Positions 49,690 through 60,129 of a stretch of 64,000 nt of DNA are shown piece by piece (the stretch's first letter is position 1; each line of letters opens with the position of its first letter). The notes under the pieces were generated by a model. That model was given only the letters and a program-made list of their open reading frames with translations. It searched no databases and was not told the origin of the DNA. Position numbers and translations under genes: made by a program. Origin of the DNA: Fasciolopsis buskii (taxonomy: Eukaryota; Platyhelminthes; Trematoda; Plagiorchiida; Fasciolidae); assembly GCA_008360955.1 (NCBI GenBank), contig LUCM01003860.1, positions 81,506 through 145,505 of the forward strand. Direction: 5' to 3'.

Positions 49690-50140
49690 CCACAGAAAAT
49701 TTTTTGTAACGTATCGTATAGATCTTTGCGTAAGAAGCATAACGTTGCAATTCAGTAAAAAAACGTAGAGGTAAAATTTAAAGTAGGATCAAAAAAAATT
49801 TACACTCATCACCTTGTAAAAATGTGAAAACCTCATTGTGGACTACTCATAGAATATCGTGATCGGTTGCGCAGGAATCGACTAAAACAAAGTCATGGTT
49901 TGTCAAAATGCGGGCCAGATATAAGGCAGTGAAGTTCTCGTGGATATTGATTGTAGACGATATGGACCGAAAAACGGATGGTCTAAAGGTATGAGTACGG
50001 CACTCTGAAAGAAAGTTGTGCATAAGATGCATGGGATCTAGAAGAATTTTGTCGCAAATGTCTCGCATGAAAAAAGTTTTGATCACACAGATGCATTTAC
50101 CAACCCAAAATTTGTGTAATTCCGTTATCTCTCGTCTCAT
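49690..50140 (-). other. Foreign segment inside CR1 copy B with 97-codon frame
   Basis: CR1 similarity stops after about 49660 and returns near 50130. Between them the minus strand has an open frame at 50140-49847 (SSTINIHENFTALYLARILT, then NHDFVLVDSCATDHDIL). No family is recognised. It is probably another insertion. Confidence 0.4.
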
Positions 50141-50241
50141 TCAAGCATTCTTTTGCCCCTCTTGTTTCTTCTCCCGACTTAAGACAATAGCAGGTGACTT
50201 CAGTGAGTTTCGCTATCGGCTCCAACAACCCCATTGATTTA

Positions 50242-50324
50242 GTCGTACTTAGGCTACCTGCAGAGAAGTCATCTATCGGTATGGGGTCGATCGATGACTT
50301 CTCTGCAGGTAGCCTAAGTACGAC
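50242..50324. repeat. 32-bp perfect hairpin at the left edge of the satellite array
   Basis: 50242-50273 is the exact reverse complement of 50293-50324, with a 19-nt loop. The loop is itself the reverse complement of the unit junction that precedes each later unit. The left 50 bp is therefore an inverted piece of the satellite, fused head to head with unit 1. Confidence 0.95.
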
Positions 50325-50455
50325 GAAGGCTTTCGATATGACCTACACAGCTTGATTACTTGATACATTTTCGTAGTAGGAGATTGAATGTTTTCATGAA
50401 TTAATAATTGACCATGTGATATGATCGCTCAACTGACGATAAAGAAACGATGGAA

Positions 50456-50500
50456 GCACTGTACAGCTGTTTCATCCTTGTTACGAATCATCAGCAGTGC
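50456..50500 (-). ncRNA. Hammerhead-like ribozyme motif, unit 1
   Basis: Minus strand, 45 nt. Stem I GCACUG pairs with CAGUGC, six perfect pairs. The core CUGAUGA is followed by a 14-nt stem II region (UUCGUAACAAGGAU) and GAAA. Stem III is minimal: ACAGCUGU, a palindrome giving two pairs and a 4-nt loop, or an intermolecular duplex. Cleavage would follow GUA, with the A at position 17. Core spacing equals that of the schistosome SM-alpha ribozyme. Stem II is damaged here (10.1 and 11.1 are both U), so cleavage may be slow or absent. Confidence 0.7.
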
Positions 50501-50511
50501 ATATGGACCGC

Positions 50512-50581
50512 GCCCGAACTGGGACGCGAACGCGGGACGAACGATTGTGAGTCGAACGCCTTAGCCATTACGCTACCGGGC
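50512..50581 (-). promoter_or_regulatory. tRNA-like Pol III promoter, unit 1
   Basis: About 70 nt of tRNA-like sequence, 11 nt upstream of the hammerhead motif. The A box is TAGCGTAATGG, the B box GCGTTCGCGTCC. The acceptor ends GCCCGG and CGGGC pair partly. The anticodon-like loop CTCACAA would give CAC (Val). The anticodon stem keeps only three pairs and the T stem is poor, so this is not a functional tRNA but a plausible internal promoter. Confidence 0.65.
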
Positions 50582-50851
50582 AGGCTCTGAACGGTTTGTT
50601 CAAATTCACCACATGATGTTCCAAATATCCGTCACTGATTTGCACGGTTACTGTCCGCTAGCTCACAGCGATCGACCCCATACCGATAGATGACTTCTCT
50701 GCAGGTAGCCTAAGTACGACGAAGGCTTTCGATATGACCTACACAGCTTGATTACTTGATACATTTTCGTAGTAGGAGATTGAATGTTTTCATGAATTAA
50801 TAATTGACCATGTGATATGATCGCTCAACTGACGATAAAGAAACGATGGAA

Positions 50852-50896
50852 GCACTGTACAGCTGTTTCATCCTTGTTACGAATCATCAGCAGTGC
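50852..50896 (-). ncRNA. Hammerhead-like ribozyme motif, unit 2
   Basis: Identical to the unit 1 motif, 396 bp downstream: CUGAUGA, GAAA, stem I of six pairs, palindromic stem III, and the same stem II defect. Confidence 0.7.
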
Positions 50897-50907
50897 ATAT
50901 GGACCGC

Positions 50908-50977
50908 GCCCGAACTGGGACGCGAACGCGGGACGAACGATTGTGAGTCGAACGCCTTAGCCATTACGCTACCGGGC
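50908..50977 (-). promoter_or_regulatory. tRNA-like Pol III promoter, unit 2
   Basis: Same tRNA-like segment as in unit 1, no change seen. It lies 11 nt upstream of the unit 2 hammerhead motif. Confidence 0.65.
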
Positions 50978-51247
50978 AGGCTCTGAACGGTTTGTTCAAA
51001 TTCACCACATGATGTTCCAAATATCCGTCACTGATTTGCACGGTTACTGTCCGCTAGCTCACAGCGATCGACCCCATACCGATAGATGACTTCTCTGCAG
51101 GTAGCCTAAGTACGACGAAGGCTTTCGATATGACCTACACAGCTTGATTACTTGATACATTTTCGTAGTAGGAGATTGAATGTTTTCATGAATTAATAAT
51201 TGACCATGTGATATGATCGCTCAACTGACGATAAAGAAACGATGGAA

Positions 51248-51292
51248 GCACTGTACAGCTGTTTCGTCCTTGTTACGAATCATCAGCAGTGC
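51248..51292 (-). ncRNA. Hammerhead-like ribozyme motif, unit 3
   Basis: Same motif, but it reads GGACGAAA before stem III, where units 1 and 2 read GGAUGAAA. GGACGAAA is the usual hammerhead form, so unit 3 looks ancestral at this position. Position 10.1 is still U rather than G, so stem II remains imperfect. Confidence 0.72.
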
Positions 51293-51303
51293 ATATGGAC
51301 CGC

Positions 51304-51362
51304 GCCCGAACTGGGACGCAAACCCGGGACGAACGATTTTGAGTGGAACGCCTTGGACATTA
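51304..51362 (-). promoter_or_regulatory. tRNA-like segment, unit 3, truncated
   Basis: The B-box side is present and better preserved (CCCGGGTTTGCGTCCC). The 5' acceptor strand and most of the A box are lost at the array edge. Confidence 0.55.
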
Positions 51363-51363
51363 A

Positions 51364-51387
51364 GAAACAGCTGTACACTGCTTCCAT
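51364..51387 (-). repeat. Inverted satellite fragment at the right edge of the array
   Basis: Starts gaaacagctgtacactgctt. It is the reverse complement of the unit segment at 51241-51264 with one mismatch, and abuts the broken end of unit 3. Confidence 0.85.
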
Positions 51388-53399
51388 AATTTCCTAATCG
51401 ATTCTTAGTTTAGCAGATCAGATTTTAGGCACGTTTTCTCCCGCGTTAAAGTTTTCATACCAAAACAGTTCCCCGGGTGTGACCATGAGATGGTGGCTTT
51501 TGCCTCCCTTATCGTGACATCATCTTGAACAATGCCTACCCAACATTATCTCCTACTACGTGTTAATTCGATGGGGCGGAATTACTGGTGCTCTTCGAAC
51601 CCCTGACTGATTTGACCTGTTTATTGCCTGACATGCAGAATGGAGCAGACGACATTCATGTAAATGTCTTTTTACGATTAATCATCTATACACACTGAAC
51701 ACAGCATGTCTCAAAAGACCTCAGTAGCCGTTGTCACCTGAAGTCTTGACATTTGGTGATTTGGAAAATCTCTAATAAGAATGGAGAATTCTTGCTTCCA
51801 TAGCAAGCCAACCGCGAGCAGCGAAACCAAAGTATTGCATCCAAACTACGGCTTAAAAAGTAAGAAGTGACAGCACACCAATTGATTGAATCACTTCCGA
51901 ATAGTTCACACATTTTCAAAGCTTACTCGCGGTCTGACTCGTTTGCCATCCTAAATTTCTTCAACACCTTGCGCATACAATTCCTTGTAGAATTCACGGA
52001 AGCATTAAACGCCTAATTTTCTTCTACTGTCACTACCGATAAACTGATAGACTCTGAAATCCACGATATTATCACGCCAGATAGGTTATCTTCCATTTCA
52101 ATCAACGCTATTAACATCACGGCATTGTTTAAATATGCCAAGCCGTCTTACAGGTATGAAACTGATGGCGTCCCATCTATTTCCTACCACTGGCCCGGAA
52201 CTTTCTCTGTGCCTTTTGAATCCCTTCCACCTCTCCATATCACATGCTAAATTTCTGGCGTAATGGAAGATCTTCATCGCTGTCCAAATCCACAAAAGAA
52301 TTCTCAGTGCGATTCTGAGATCTATCGCCCCATTGGTCACGCTTTATTCCTCCTCACACTTCTGGGAAAAGTTGTAAAGTCCGGCTGATAATCTTTTTAA
52401 CCTCCCACACATTAACAACTTCCCGAGCATGGAATCCTTAGAACCCCATTCTGATTTACTTGTCGGTTTGGCTTTTTGAACTTAGTTACTGGGGCCGCTG
52501 ACTTCCACCGGTTGATGCTCACAATCGTTTTGGGCACATCAAAAGCGTGCCTCTGCGCTTTCCACTCCAAAATTCCGGTTAAATTAAGGAGCATGAAGTA
52601 ACAACTCAATTTATGTCTCAGTTATAATTTTATTTTTATAACCGCCTTCAGGTAGTCAATATTAAATGATGTTTGTCGCGGCCGTGCAGTATTACCTAAG
52701 GGGCCAGTCAGGGTATCGTCCCTGAAGTTTTCGGTCGAAATGTTCCCCAATAACATATAAATGCCGTGCTTTTTCAAGTCTCCCCCTCTGTGAATGGCCC
52801 AGATGTCTCCGCAACACATGGCTAAGGATGTAAGGCCGCAATCCTCTGGTCCTATGAGCAGTCCCACCACAAAACATTTATAACGATCATAACGGCATTC
52901 CACCCTCTTGATTGCCGGCTGATCACCTGGAAATCCTACGCTGGGGCTCACCTTGAACATTTTCCGATTATCATTACTTATATGCGTGCGGCGAACGTCC
53001 TTCCTCTGACTTAAGTTACACGCCAAGATGCGAGCCCTCAGTGTTCAATTACTGTGACTTCCTCCTGTTGAGTGGAATCTCGCCTTCCTCTTTGATCATT
53101 GCTGTACTAATGTTCATTCTGCTGCAAATGTCATATATGTCGTTAAACCCCGTGGCAGATAACACTCCGTTAGAATCCCCTTGGCTCAGCTATCTATCAA
53201 GGCAAAATGGTTAACATTTGATTACCTAAAAAGGAGGGGAAACTCCAAATTCGCTAGTTGCTTGCCCAAATTTATCTCAGTTCAAAGCCCAGCTAGCAAA
53301 GCTATTAGATATTGAGCTCTCAACTAACTTAAACCAGCATTGGAGTAAATGAGGCAAGCTAACAGGATTTGGGATTTTAGGCAATGACAGAACCTTCAC

Positions 53400-56300
53400 T
53401 CTACCCACCAAAGATTCACGGAGTCCAGCTTCCCCTTTTGTCGCTCCACTTTCTTGGCGCCTTTAAACCTTTACCTTCTTTGGCTTTCCCTGTTAGCTGT
53501 AGTCGATGGCAAATGAACTAACCGTTGTCACCGTATTGTTGTCCCACTAAACGGCCAGCGTACTGCTAGTTCAACCGATGCTGCTTCATCTCATTCGCTG
53601 ATTTTGAACAGTTTAGACTTATATGCTCCATGCATTTTATATTTTCTAATCCTCTTTATTTTCTCAGTTTGGCTTGGCAAGCCGTGTTAGACAACAGTAA
53701 CCTACAACTAGCACGAAAAACTTACATGATAAAGCATGTCTAGTTATAAACTTCTACGAGATCAAACTAGTGTGCGGCCTGCTCGCGCTGCTTTCTTTTC
53801 CCAGATGAATCCTCATGCTTGTTGACTCTAACGGCTAAGTCGCTGAGCGGTGTTACTATAGTTTCCTTAAAAACCTAGTCAACCAACACCAATACAAATT
53901 AGCTTGTGTTCTTTTCATCTCTTTCTCAGATTCTAAGGGTATCAGCTTCATGAATAGGTAACCCAACTCGAAATCTACCATAAATGTTTGAATGGGGGCC
54001 ACCCAGTTCGTTCAGCTGACCAACAAACAGCTCAGAAGAAAATGCTTTTGAGTCTGCCATGGACTTCAAAAACAGCCTGAGGCCCTCCTCTAAGCTTGAC
54101 TGGCCATGATGAAACATGGATCCGGTGTCAGTAAATATAGTAACAGAATGACATTGGGCATTAGGTCGAAGATTGCGATTTCACTAAAAGACAACGCTCG
54201 TTTCCGTTAACTTGCTTCTTGCAGACCTTGTCCAGTCCCTTTAAAAGGGTAGTAAAATGTTCTGGTCTCAAGTACACCCAATGCTTTAGTATTCGCTTTA
54301 CTCCCATGTCTTTTTTGCGTTTTTACTCGAAAGAGTTATTCTGTCCCATCTGCATTTAAAATCCTAGCCTTTCAACCAAAGCATAACAGCAACTCGTATT
54401 TTTAATCATTGGTTTAGTTCCATTCCTTCGACTGAATAAAACACGCTGTGTGACTCAGGAAACGTGATCAGGCCTTGTAGTGGCTCTCCTCATACCTCCG
54501 GGTATATCCTCAATAGCACCAATTTTACCCTGTTTGATCGCATATCCATAGGCCTGCGTGACTTAGCCATTGGCTTCAAAAGCATGACCTGTGAACACGG
54601 GTGAAGAAGATCAAACCCAACAGTTAAAAAATATTGTCGATGCGCTGAAACCTTTGGTCGGGCGAATGAGCCACGGAAATATCCTATATAAGCTCGACCA
54701 CTCCCCTGTTAAAAATGAATATCAAAGTTGAAACCAAGTGCGAGGCACGTGAACAACCTTCAGCAGTGGGTTTGTCTTCCGTCAGCCCAGACCAGATCCT
54801 ACAAAATGGGCAACCCGCGCTGTCCGTATTAGCCTGACATGCAGCTATAGACGTGTTGAAGTACTGGCGCACTGGACCCTCCGAATGTATCCATGACCCA
54901 GCCCATCTAAGTTTCCGCTGCACCTCCTATGTCTTTCACATGTACGCCGGAAACGCACTGCATAAGTCCGCTAAAATAACTACACTAATCACTTTTCAAA
55001 ATTTTTAGAATCTTTGCGTAATATTTCCTTCACATTATTGCATCCGCTTTCATGCGACCAAAGCTGAAAGATGCGGAATTTTCAATCAACGTAGCTTATA
55101 ATTATAATAATATTGTACTTCTTGGACAGTGCCAAGATATGCAGTGCGCACAATCATAAAGTGTGACGACAGTGACAAAAAGGTAAAGAATAGAGGAAAA
55201 AGTGCTCACGCGTAAAGTTTGGGAGGCCTAAAAGTAGCCAGTTATATATGTGCCAGATTATATTTGTGTGATAGGTGCAAAAATGGTAACAAATTTCCAC
55301 TCAGAGGATTTCAGTCCGACGGAGGCCTCTGGCCAGTGCCGCTTGTTATCTCTGTTCCACGTGCCGTAAACTGCCAGGTGCATGCAGCAGACCGAGATGG
55401 ATCGATAAGGCCAACAGTAAGTACCTTCGGGTGGTGAGATTCCTAAATGAAGGGAATTAACAAGAAGGTATCCTGGCAGAATGAATAAGGCGTGGCAGGA
55501 AAAATGCGCTAAATCAGGGGACGGCAAATTTGGAGGCAGTTTCTAGTGGAATGCATAGTCTAATGAGCAGTAAATTGAAAGAACACTAGCAGTAGAAAAG
55601 GCCGAATATTGGAAGCACAGTTCATTGGGCAGGTGGGAACGGCGACACGGGACAGAACTTATGAAATCTTTCGTCTCGTTGAAGAGGTTCACATATGATA
55701 TCTTAGATTCCGAGAATTTCAGCTACACCCAATAGCAGTGGTGGAGCTAGAAAAAGAAAAAAATTGAACCGGAACCAAACGGAGCAACGTTTGGTGGACT
55801 CTTGTTGTTGCCAGAAGCAGCAATCTGTTGCCGACTTTGGCAGATCAGAATGAATGTTCGTGAGAAATGATGGTCCCTAGCTATTTTCATGAAAAAAGTT
55901 GAGAATCATGCGGAAGGTTAGCTCATATCTGATGCCAATTGCAAACTTTCCCCTCCGGTTCCTTTTACGCAGTTTTAGAAAGAGAACTTTCGGAAGCAGC
56001 AAGAGGATGTCAGTACAAAATGGTGCACGTGAAAATACAGACTAGAGAGCTATTTAGCAAAAGTGCTATAGGATGGTGCTCACCGAGTGCTGTGAAACCG
56101 ATTAGGAGTGAAAGAAAGTTTAATCAGGTAGCCTAGGCGCACCCACACACTGCAGCTAAGATTCCCGCTCGATGAGCGCCGGCTAATGCGGTGGGTCTGA
56201 CCGTGCCGCACACTATTATGATAGCGGTGGTGTACTCTGGAGGTAAAGGAAGGGATGCGAATATTGTGGAAGAATGAGAAGCGAGACATCAGCTTTACAG

Positions 56301-57540
56301 GAGTGGATACTCCCGCTGCAAGGCAAAATCGCGGTAGCCTGAGTATGGAGTAATTGTTTACATCCAAGCAAAAGTGAACGGCCTGGAAATGAGAAACACG
56401 AGCGGCGATCTGGCTGAGCTGCCAGCTGCAAATTAAGAATCGATCAGACTCACGGACGGCTGAATAAGAGATTTCTAGAACCTAAAGTGCAACCCACAAT
56501 ACAGGGGTGGTGGCTGATGCTGTGAGCAATCCAGGTTTTTCTGGTAATCATAAATAGATAAAAAGGCTGATCAAGCGTGTGGGTTGTTTGCGCACACAAG
56601 TAAAGGGAAATGATTCGGTATTTATGGGATGGCCAATGAACAAGGACAGTAGATGTGAATATGGAAGGAGCTAGAAAACGCAAATGCACTACCAACTGAC
56701 GAACTTTGCAGTGTAGAAAACATGCATTCTAAACCAACTGGCGTTGAATGTACCGGTCTAGTTCCAACCCATTCTGCTGTCCGTAAACCGTCTCAATGAT
56801 AACCCCATCCAATCTTCCCGTATTGCTTCGAGTGGCTGACAGCGAGCAACTAGTTTTCCCTCTTGCTGACACCTTCCAACGGACGGATTCGGTGTCACGT
56901 TTTTCTTCTTAGATTTTCCTACCGCCGCAACCCATTGGATTTCTTTTTCTTTGTTAACCTTTGTCTTTTCCACAGTAGACTGCCCAGAACAAATGGAAGT
57001 ATTACCTCCAGACCCGGCTGCATTTACTGTTATCTAAGGCCTAAGTTCCAACTCATCTACCTGCTTCTAATTAGCTTTTATGTTTACAACATCCAAATCT
57101 GAGTGTCTAAAATGACCGTAAATACTAGCCTGACCTGCAAAATATGTAAGAATAACCCTCGCTGTCAGCCAAGTGGATGAAGTAGTTAAAACCACTTCAA
57201 GAATAGGCTTACCCTTGACAAACCAATTCGCCCAAAGCTTCCAACTAACAAGTGGTAATGTCTCAGACAAGATCCCTCCATCTTTCCATTCACTACAATA
57301 ATTTTAGATCAATTTATTTGTTGATTTTCTTTTGCCACTCAACACGACTCCCAGCTTGAGCAAATTTCAGGTCGCATTTCTTCATTATTTCATGCCACTG
57401 ACTGAACATGATTTAACCCGCCGGACCATCCCCTGCGATATTAGTTTCAGATGATTCCTCAAACCACTGTGCTTGAATCCCTATCTCGTCATCCCCACAC
57501 GAAACAGTGTCCGTTAACGTCGCGCCGATTCTGAACTCCC
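53400..57540. other. Unassigned
   Basis: Several overlapping short frames (up to 95 codons at 56080-56367, minus) without motifs. A minus-strand frame at 54684-54923 starts QRKLRWAGSWIHSEG, distantly like the R-x-L-R-W-x-G-H segment of LINE C-termini, but nothing around it supports this. Confidence 0.3.
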
Positions 57541-57547
57541 TCGAATT

Positions 57548-59110
57548 TTGGATGCTGGATTCATGTCCTCACTAGTTTGCGAATTGTCGCACGGTTGGGG
57601 CGCCCAGCTAGTTGCAACATTCAGACATACTTTTGGGGACCTAAGAGATCCAAATTATCTTAAGAACAAACTGAATGGTAGATCTTTTTATATGCCCATC
57701 ATCCCGCCGTCCAGAATTAAAAGGTGCTTTTGTAGATCACAAAATGCTGGTATATGCGTTGCATTAAGCCTACGACCGGTACTCGCCATGTGGATTCGCC
57801 ACTCAGACGTTTTTACACAATTTTCCTTGGATAAACAACATGTCTCTGTGGTAGATAACGTCTACTTTGAGGAACTTTCTTGCATATACCAGTGTCGTTT
57901 GTCGCCGACACCGACGATCGACCTGGAAGCAATTGCACATGTTCAGGTCATGGATCCTGACATCGACCAAATTCTACAGGACGGTTCCCTAAACTTGGCG
58001 GTTTTGCCTATCTCAACGTCACAGAATACAATACTTCGTGACGTATCGCAAGGCCGTTCAAGGTCGGTGGTGCCCGCAGCTGACGAGTACACCAAATTTC
58101 TGGCGCTGCCCAACGTCGCCTACCCGGGTTAAGCTGCTTCCACGAAGCCGGCGACCGAGCCATTTTGCACAGTTCAACGTTAAGCGCGACGTGCATCAGT
58201 GGTCTGCTTTCTGTGCCAATGAGTAAAATCTCGTCGGCATACCGGAGCCCCAATGGTCAAATGCTCTGAAAGCGAGACATGCTTTTCCATGCACACATTG
58301 ATCTCTCAGAGTCCCTTCCGCGGTCTCGAGGCTACGTCTACATATTCAGTCATTTAGACCGCTTCACTTGTTGGCCACAGGGCATACCGTATCCCATCCT
58401 TTGTCAGAAGAGGAGCGAAGGACCTCTTGGACAGTTGAACAAGTGTGTTTTGTTGGCCCGCTGTAGTGACCCCCGACGGTGGCTCATATTTAGATGATTT
58501 GAGCACGGGGCCGTAAACATTTCACAACAACTGCCTACCACCAGCAAGCTAACGGTCTGTTGGAAAGATTTCACTGGAAACTAAAAGCCGCTCTGCGAGC
58601 TGGTTGGAGCTAAATATCACCGTTAGCTCTTCTAAGCCCTAGGAGATCTTTTACAGAAGAAACATGCACCTTACCAAACGAGTTTGTGTTTGGTTGCGTG
58701 CTTCGCCTCCCAGGAGAACTAGTGGCACCGTCCAGACCTAGGTTTCAATTTTAGTAACCATGCAAAACTTCTCGCACAGCACATGCGAACGCTTCAGGCC
58801 AGCTCACCACGATCTTTGGGGTGCATTCCAGTCGCACCAAATACTTGAACCCACGTTTTCGTCCTCGCTAATGTTGTTCGACCAACACTGCAACCACAGC
58901 ATACCGTTTTGCGTGATAAAACGAGATTCGTTTTGGACGTTGCCGGCAGACACTACACCGTGTCTATCAATTGCATTAAACCGTGGAACATGCAATGACC
59001 GACTGAATTCTCCGCCTCGGTGGAATCCAGCCGCCAACAGTGCTGTCCATGAAGAATTCTGGTGGGAGAAGAGACACAGCAGCAATGATCGCACCGGAAG
59101 CACCGCATGA
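57548..59110 (+). mobile_element. Ty3/Gypsy (CsRn1-like) pol remnant, RNase H and integrase
   Basis: A 194-codon open frame at 57548-58132 covers the end of RNase H (IRHSDVFTQFSLDKQHVSVV) and the linker IDLEAIAHVQVMDPDIDQIL, then VLPISTSQNTILRDVSQGRS. The integrase core follows at 58279 (HAHIDLSESLPRSRGYVYIF, SHLDRFTCWPQGIP), then in broken frames the C-terminal end (AKLLAQHMRTLQASSPR, THVFVLANVVRPTLQP, GRHYTVSINCIKPW) near 58760-58990. The wording of these blocks is that of the CsRn1/Kabuki clade known from liver flukes. RT, protease and gag are missing and the integrase is broken. Confidence 0.8.
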
Positions 59111-59869
59111 GCAAAACAGCAGCAGCGGCCGCTAGGTAAAACAATCCGCTCGTTTTCCCCATTTTTGTTACCATTTTCGCATCGAATGGTTGAATACTGT
59201 TCCGTTTATAAAGATAAAAAGACATTTAATAGAATAATGCATATTTGTCGCGAAAATTTGTGCTCTGACGGGCATGTGGCCTCCCTTTTGCATCGCAAAT
59301 GCGGACACAATGCCATCGAGTGTCCGCCACTAAGTCGAAAATCCACGGTGCTGAAAAGTACAATTTAAGCAAGTTTTGCTTCACACTCAGAAGAACCCCT
59401 AGGATCACGGTTGCTCTGCTAATTCCAGGACGACAACCATCGTTCCCATGGTTGACATCGTCCACTCACCAAAGGAGGAAGATAACCCGAGGTCAGACAC
59501 TCTTCTTTAACCGCGACTGAGGAATAATTTTGGCCAGTGTGTAACCTATGGGGGTGGGACGTGGTCATATCCGCCGTTTTGACCGGTGAACTTTGGGCGG
59601 GCGGCTTGGCTGCAGCGGTGTGTGGGTATATCTAGGACGGTGGATCGCAACTCCTGTGTTCAAAACCTAAAGTTGTTTTTCAGGTTTTGTCTGACATACG
59701 GTCAACTCCCAGTAACCCACAGTGCCAGTAAAAACGGCCCATTTCTCCAATGAAGAGCGACGTGAGGACCCAAGACATCTAACAGTTTTCGGCTTGGTCT
59801 GCATGGTCCAAATGGAAGCGCTTCCCAGAGTGCCTTCAATGGTAAGGTCCCTGCGTTGAAACATGGATG

Positions 59870-60123
59870 TTGTCCTCCAGATCGCTTGTTCAACCAAACG
59901 CTGACCAACCAGTTCGATTTCTCACTTGCGTGTTGTTCACGAATACTCCGCTTGCACGCTGCTGTCAAACATTCTCAACCTACTACCGCTTCTCACTGTC
60001 ATTTACCTGTGACGGACAGCATTGCAGTTGTTCATAGCCAAGTGAGGGTGAAGCACAAGTGATCGCAACGGTTGAGGAAAGCAAACGTAATACGAAATCC
60101 ACGTTAGGACAATCGGGCCTACA
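59870..60123 (+). repeat. LTR-like repeat, copy 1
   Basis: Aligns with 61665-61925 in the same orientation, most clearly at gtgagggtgaagcacaagtg and acgtaatacgaaatccac. It lies 0.75 kb downstream of the Gypsy pol remnant. It ends in cctaca, which fits the CA end of an LTR. It may be that element's 3' LTR or a solo LTR. Confidence 0.5.
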
Positions 60124-60129
60124 CCATCT

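Larger units (their letters stand above)
50293..51362. repeat. 396-bp tandem satellite array, about 2.7 units
   Basis: Units start at 50293, 50689 and 51085 (gatgacttctctgcaggtag), spacing exactly 396 bp. Units 1 and 2 appear identical; unit 3 has a few changes and stops at 51362 within the tRNA-like part. On the minus strand each unit carries a tRNA-like Pol III promoter followed by a hammerhead-like motif. The design resembles the schistosome SM-alpha satellite, known for a Pol III-type promoter and a hammerhead ribozyme. The array lies inside CR1 copy B. Confidence 0.93.
47190..53400 (+). mobile_element. CR1-like LINE copy B, decayed and interrupted
   Basis: Plus-strand homologue of the 36.3-41.1 kb element. 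A likely ORF1 piece is at 47300-47502 (PLHIPSPAEHKRHKRPTAVP). Endonuclease pieces are at 49440-49660 (RLAKIVDCSNSCDIILV, DQWIKLWRRWTP), at 50130-50235 (LKTIAGDFSEFRYRL) and at 51440-51600 (KQFPGCDHEMVAFASL). RT pieces are at 52030-52380 (SINAINITALFKYAKPSY, IYRPIGHALFLLTLLGKVVK) and 52420-52590. The end is at 53260-53340 (ACPNLSQFKAQLAKLLDIEL). It is split by a foreign piece at 49690-50100 and by the satellite array at 50242-51387. Fully inactive. Confidence 0.75.

Noticed and set aside
50512..50581. Functional tRNA-Val (CAC) gene
   Set aside because: The acceptor, anticodon and T stems are all mispaired, the segment is repeated inside a satellite, and it is only about 70 nt. A tRNA-derived promoter is the better reading.
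50293..51362. CRISPR array
   Set aside because: The repeat unit is 396 bp with no spacers, and the sequence is eukaryotic.
54684..54923. LINE C-terminal fragment (LRWAGSWIH)
   Set aside because: A single short resemblance without any flanking LINE motif.
58804..59225. Minus-strand frames of 90-99 codons
   Set aside because: Antisense to the end of the Gypsy integrase region, which reads recognisably on the plus strand.
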